Translations under genes and position numbers: made by a program
DNA from: a bacterium
GTDB taxonomy: Bacteria; Bacteroidota; Bacteroidia; Bacteroidales; Bacteroidaceae
Reading direction: 5' to 3'
NCBI GenBank assembly: GCA_004559785.1
Contig: SFXD01000079.1
Coordinates: 1 to 9,312, forward strand
DNA: 9,312 nucleotides
Shown: in pieces, positions 6,582 through 9,312 of the stretch
Numbering within the stretch: the first letter of the stretch is position 1
Layout: the number at the start of each line of letters is the position of its first letter
The notes under the pieces: model-generated
Seen by the model: the letters and a program-made list of their open reading frames with translations, nothing else
Database searches by the model: none
What the model was told of the DNA's origin: nothing

Positions 6582-7737
6582 CAGGCTCCCTGCCGTGTTC
6601 CTCCAGGGTCTTGGTTCGTAGCAGCAGGCTTATTTCCAGGATGTAAAGCACCATTATCTGCCAAGGTTCTGCAAGTATGCCGTCCCAATAGCCGTCGGAA
6701 GGAATCAGCATGAAGTCCATCACGCGCATCTCTGCGTCTACCGCTGTGTCCAAGGCACTTGCCACAGCTGAGGTAGGAAACAATGCAAGCGCGACTCCCA
6801 TATAGACAACGACAGTAGTCAGAGGTATGAGTACGATGCTCGCAGGAACTGCTACCAACGAGAGGCTATGGAAGTAGTATATGCATAGCGGCATGGTACC
6901 CAGTTGGGCTGCGATGGAGACGGCAAGGATGTCGGCGATACGGCTTCTGCCTTGGTATATCAATTTCCTTATCGCCGAATAGAAGCAAACTATGAACGAC
7001 GTGGCAGCGTATGATAACTGGAAACTGATGTTGAGTAGCATTTCGGGCGAAACAAGCAATATTAGCAAGGCACTGATGCACAGTATGTGATAAGGTGGCG
7101 GCTTTGCTCCCAGCATCATGTATGTGACGAAGAATGACAACATGATGCCAGCCCTAAGCAGGGATGTGGGCATGCCCGCAAACCAGACGTAGCACCAGAT
7201 ACAGGCAAGTATGAGAGGCAGCAGAGCCCATCGCCAATAGCTGCCCATCATCCAGCGTACTAACAAAAGGTGCAGCATCCCGTATAGAACTCCAAGATGA
7301 AGCCCGCTCAACGCAAGCAGGTGCATGGCACCCACCCTCTTGAAGGATTCCCGCGTGTCTGCGTCCAGAAGGCTCTTGTTTCCACAAAGCAAGGCTGCAC
7401 TGATGGCTATGGCCCTGGGGCTCGAGGTGCCGGACGACAATCTCCCGACAAAGGAATCCTTCTGCGTCCTTGCCTCCTCCTGCATGGCAGCTATCCAACT
7501 AGCGTCCCTTTCATGGCTGTCTGTGTGAAGGCCGACTCGCGCAGCACCAAGGAAGAACCATGTCCCAAGCAGTACTATGTCGGAGAAATTGCGAAATGTG
7601 CGAAATGTGGCAGAGCCTATCACGAGAAGGGCTGCCGACAAAGCCAGGTATGCAGGTACGGCTGGCACTGCAAGGCCTGCCACAATGCCCGTGACGTATA
7701 GTATGGTCATCCATACTACAGGCCTCCTTATTTCCAT
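6571..7737 (-). CDS. Short ComEC/Rec2-family competence-domain protein
   Basis: The 388-residue polytopic membrane protein carries the ComEC Competence domain, the channel through which single-stranded DNA crosses the inner membrane in natural transformation. Diagnostic motifs are ALSGLHLGVLYG (142-153), GMPTSLLRAGIM (188-199), SFQLSYAA (238-245) and QLGTMPL (279-285). It is short. Only about 35 hydrophilic residues (73-107) stand between the N-terminal helices and the Competence domain, where ComEC proteins normally have an OB-fold-containing DUF4131 region of over 100 residues. The C-terminus ends soon after the last helix, with no metallo-beta-lactamase nuclease domain. The frame is open throughout, so this is not an obvious frameshift. 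The start overlaps the end of rpe by 10 bp, showing co-transcription. Whether it still moves DNA is unknown, so I give no symbol. Confidence 0.82.
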   Translation of the reverse strand: MEIRRPVVWMTILYVTGIVAGLAVPAVPAYLALSAALLVIGSATFRTFRNFSDIVLLGTWFFLGAARVGLHTDSHERDASWIAAMQEEARTQKDSFVGRLSSGTSSPRAIAISAALLCGNKSLLDADTRESFKRVGAMHLLALSGLHLGVLYGMLHLLLVRWMMGSYWRWALLPLILACIWCYVWFAGMPTSLLRAGIMLSFFVTYMMLGAKPPPYHILCISALLILLVSPEMLLNISFQLSYAATSFIVCFYSAIRKLIYQGRSRIADILAVSIAAQLGTMPLCIYYFHSLSLVAVPASIVLIPLTTVVVYMGVALALFPTSAVASALDTAVDAEMRVMDFMLIPSDGYWDGILAEPWQIMVLYILEISLLLRTKTLEEHGREPVSL

Positions 7738-8375
7738 AGGCCACTCAGCTCAGCACATCTTGCTGCAGGGTCGGGGGAACCAAAGATGTAGCTGCCAGCC
7801 ACGAGGACGTCCGCCCCGGCATCCTTCATTATGCGGCCGGTGTCTCCGTTGATGCCTCCATCCACCTCAATCAAGGCATTGCTTCCAGAGGAATCAATCA
7901 TCTTGCGCAGGCGTCTTACCTTGTCGGCACTGTGTGGTATGAACCGTTGCCCGCCGAAGCCGGGATTCACGCTCATGACGAGGACAAGGTCTACGTCGTA
8001 AACGATGTCCTCGAGTACCGAAACAGGCGTGGCAGGGCAGATGGTGACGCCTGCCTTCATTCCAGCCTCGTGTATCTGCCCTATCACCCTATGCAGGTGT
8101 GGGCAAGCCTCGTAGTGTACGTTCATGATGTGTGCGCCGAGGTCTCTGACCTCTTCGATGAACTTCTCTGGCTGCACTATCATCAGGTGTACGTCCAAGG
8201 GTTTTTGGCAAATCTTGGCAACATGTTTCAAGACGGGGAACCCGAAAGATATGTTTGGTACGAATACCCCGTCCATGACATCTATGTGCAACCAGTCGGC
8301 CGTACTGCCGTTGAACCATTGCATTTCAGACTTCAGGTCGGAGAAGTCTGCGGAAAGGAGTGATGGAGATATCAT
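7728..8375 (-). CDS. rpe: Ribulose-phosphate 3-epimerase
   Basis: The 215-residue TIM-barrel enzyme interconverts D-ribulose 5-phosphate and D-xylulose 5-phosphate in the non-oxidative pentose phosphate pathway, in the cytosol. It starts with the family-typical ISPSLLSADFSDL (2-14). Metal-binding and catalytic residues are present: H30 and D32 in HIDVMDG, H63 in DVHLMI, and D172 in EVDGGI. The flexible loop MSVNPGFGGQ (134-143) and the phosphate-binding end VAGSYIFG (192-199) are intact. Length matches the family. Its ATG overlaps the stop of an upstream 39-codon ORF (ATGA), and its stop overlaps the ComEC-like gene by 10 bp, so the three appear translationally coupled. The nearby rho-independent terminator of the sigma gene isolates it from upstream transcription, so a promoter is expected between 8492 and 8568; I did not find a clear one. 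Confidence 0.96.
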   Translation of the reverse strand: MISPSLLSADFSDLKSEMQWFNGSTADWLHIDVMDGVFVPNISFGFPVLKHVAKICQKPLDVHLMIVQPEKFIEEVRDLGAHIMNVHYEACPHLHRVIGQIHEAGMKAGVTICPATPVSVLEDIVYDVDLVLVMSVNPGFGGQRFIPHSADKVRRLRKMIDSSGSNALIEVDGGINGDTGRIMKDAGADVLVAGSYIFGSPDPAARCAELSGLWK

Positions 8376-8491
8376 GAGCGGCTGGTAGATGTGGCGGTGG
8401 TCTTTGGCCTAAAGGCCCTGGCAAACATGCGTATTTGTGCCAGCACGTTCTCGCTTGCTGAGAAATAGGGTAGGTGTAATGATTGTTCCAT
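8372..8491 (-). CDS. Probable 39-residue small protein upstream of rpe
   Basis: Reading the minus strand from ATG 8491, a 39-codon frame ends in TGA whose bases overlap the rpe ATG as ATGA. The peptide begins MEQSLHLPYFSASENVLAQI and continues RMFARAFRPK before a Thr/Ser-rich tail. The centre (SENVLAQIRMFARAF) could form a basic amphipathic helix. No signal peptide or membrane segment is seen, and I cannot assign a family or function. The tight coupling to rpe and the lack of other genes between rpe and the terminator at 8569-8595 favour a translated ORF. Against it, the same DNA contains two small inverted repeats (8406-8417 and 8418-8443), so it might instead be a structured leader. The codons look ordinary for the window. 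Confidence 0.45.
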   Translation of the reverse strand: MEQSLHLPYFSASENVLAQIRMFARAFRPKTTATSTSRS

Positions 8492-8568
8492 AGGCAATGT
8501 AATCTGTTTGCGTTTATCTATAGAACGTATTGAAAGGGGCATTTATTGCTTGGAAGCATTAAAAATAT

Positions 8569-8595
8569 ACACGCCCCGTTCGTTGTGGGGCGTGT
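8569..8595 (-). terminator. Rho-independent terminator of the sigma factor gene
   Basis: A perfect 9-bp GC-rich stem, ACACGCCCC (8569-8577) with GGGGCGTGT (8587-8595), encloses a 9-nt loop. On the minus strand it is followed by ATATTTTTAATG, a U-rich tract. It begins 7 bases after the sigma gene stop. No T-run follows on the plus strand, so it is directional and serves the sigma gene. Confidence 0.85.
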
Positions 8596-8602
8596 GTTGC
8601 GG

Positions 8603-9193
8603 TCAACCTACCAGGGCGAGATTCTTTTCATTTATCAATTTGCGCAGGTTGATAAGGGCGTACCTCATTCTGCCCAGCGATGTGTTGATGCTGACTCCTG
8701 TCGCTTTTGCTATTTCCTTGAAAGTCATGTCCTCGTAGAATTTCATAATCACCACTTCCCTCTGCACGTCGGGAAGGTAGCCAAGCAGTTCCCTTAAGAT
8801 GCCAACTTGCTGGTCGTGTATGAATTTGTGCTCATGACATTCTTCGCTTAGTTTGATGCTGTTGAGAATGCTTTGCGAGAAATGGTCCTTGGGCGTGACC
8901 TTGGATGTTTCCCACTCGCGTGAGTGGTCGATGACGACATTCCTTGCTATGCGTGTAATCCATGCTCCGAACTTGCCGGTCGTCTGGTACTTACCTGTCC
9001 TGATGGCTACTATGGCATGTGCGAATGTCTCTTGCAGGAAGTCCTCAGCCTTGCTCTCGTTCTTGACGAGAAACATCAGGTATGTGAACACCTTGCCTTG
9101 ATACCTTGACAATAATTCATCGAAAGCTTCGTCGTTGCCTTGCTCATACATACTGACCAATTCGAAATCAGTCAATGCGCTGTTTTTCTTCAT
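8603..9193 (-). CDS. Sigma-70 family RNA polymerase sigma factor (ECF-like)
   Basis: The 196-residue protein has the two-domain structure of extracytoplasmic-function-type sigma factors. Sigma region 2 covers about 23-92, with the core-binding stretch KAEDFLQETFAHAI (48-61) and the -10 recognition part KFGAWITRIARNVVIDHSR (74-92). A polar linker spans about 95-125. Sigma region 4 covers about 132-188, with the helix-turn-helix MTFKEIAKATGVSINTSLGRM (156-176) that reads the -35 region. It resembles a widespread Bacteroidetes sigma factor. The ATG at 9193 (MKKNSALTDFELVSMY) is preferred over a longer frame from 9280: the extra 29 residues are basic and unlike the family, and a purine-rich AAGGAAAG precedes 9193. 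No anti-sigma gene lies next to it in the window. The 119 bp upstream are AT-rich and without a convincing promoter match. Its regulon is unknown. Confidence 0.93.
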   Translation of the reverse strand: MKKNSALTDFELVSMYEQGNDEAFDELLSRYQGKVFTYLMFLVKNESKAEDFLQETFAHAIVAIRTGKYQTTGKFGAWITRIARNVVIDHSREWETSKVTPKDHFSQSILNSIKLSEECHEHKFIHDQQVGILRELLGYLPDVQREVVIMKFYEDMTFKEIAKATGVSINTSLGRMRYALINLRKLINEKNLALVG

Positions 9194-9312
9194 TACTTTC
9201 CTTCTTTTGTTTAGAGTAAAGTATCTTCTATAGGCAAAAACGTTTTGTTTTGAGTGAATGAATAGTTTATTTTGATACAAAGGAAAGGTTTTTTTCCCAA
9301 ACCACCAAATAT

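Noticed and set aside
8516..8526. TATAGAAC resembling the core of the 16-bp terminal repeat
   Set aside because: Only 8 bases are shared, with no second arm nearby, so chance is sufficient.
9194..9280. An upstream in-frame extension of the sigma factor giving 225 residues
   Set aside because: The added 29 residues are lysine/arginine/aromatic-rich and unlike sigma region 1/2, while ATG 9193 has a purine-rich ribosome-binding stretch and a family-typical N-terminus.
9194..9312. Search for a Bacteroidetes promoter upstream of the sigma factor
   Set aside because: The closest -7 candidates differ from TAnnTTTG at two or more defined bases or lack a TTTG at the right distance, so none is reported.
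1..9312. CRISPR arrays, defence islands, phage or transposase genes
   Set aside because: No regularly spaced direct repeats, and every long coding frame is accounted for by a housekeeping or transport family.

Overview
The window looks like a chromosomal segment from a Bacteroidales bacterium, most likely a Prevotella-type genus. Three things point there: a DUF4924 protein (a family I know only from Bacteroidetes), a sigma factor of the common Bacteroidetes sigma-70 type, and a promoter matching the Bacteroidetes consensus (TTTG, 21 nt, TAnnTTTG). Base composition looks close to 50% GC. I see no rRNA, tRNA, CRISPR array, intact insertion sequence or phage gene. Most of the window is housekeeping sequence, and I do not see a convincing new multi-gene system.

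Layout from left to right. Positions 1-179 are a non-coding element bounded by a perfect 16-bp inverted repeat, with a strong internal palindrome at 48-103. It ends 8 bp past the stop codon of a minus-strand ROK-family glucokinase (188-1159). A divergent intergenic region (1160-1293) holds a consensus promoter for the kinase with a perfect small palindrome in its spacer. From 1294 to 6581 a tightly packed plus-strand run reads: LysE-family exporter, DUF4924 protein, a possible 28-codon ORF, peptide chain release factor 3 (prfC), a TsaC/YrdC-type threonylcarbamoyl-AMP synthase, and a CLC-type chloride transporter with two CBS domains. Gaps are mostly under 30 bp, so it is probably one operon. 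prfC and tsaC both serve translation, one in termination-factor recycling and one in tRNA t6A modification.

The plus-strand run ends tail-to-tail with a minus-strand unit, overlapping it by 11 bp. Read in its own direction, that unit is a possible 39-codon ORF (8491-8372), ribulose-phosphate 3-epimerase (rpe) and a short ComEC-like protein. The first two are joined by a 4-bp ATGA overlap and the last two by a 10-bp overlap. Upstream of it, also on the minus strand, lies a sigma-70 family factor (9193-8603) with its own clear rho-independent terminator (8569-8595). The terminator separates the sigma gene from the rpe unit.

The items most worth a second look are the 179-bp inverted-repeat element, the two small ORFs coupled to prfC and rpe, the ComEC-like protein that seems to lack both its OB-fold region and any nuclease domain, and the substituted key residues in the CLC transporter.
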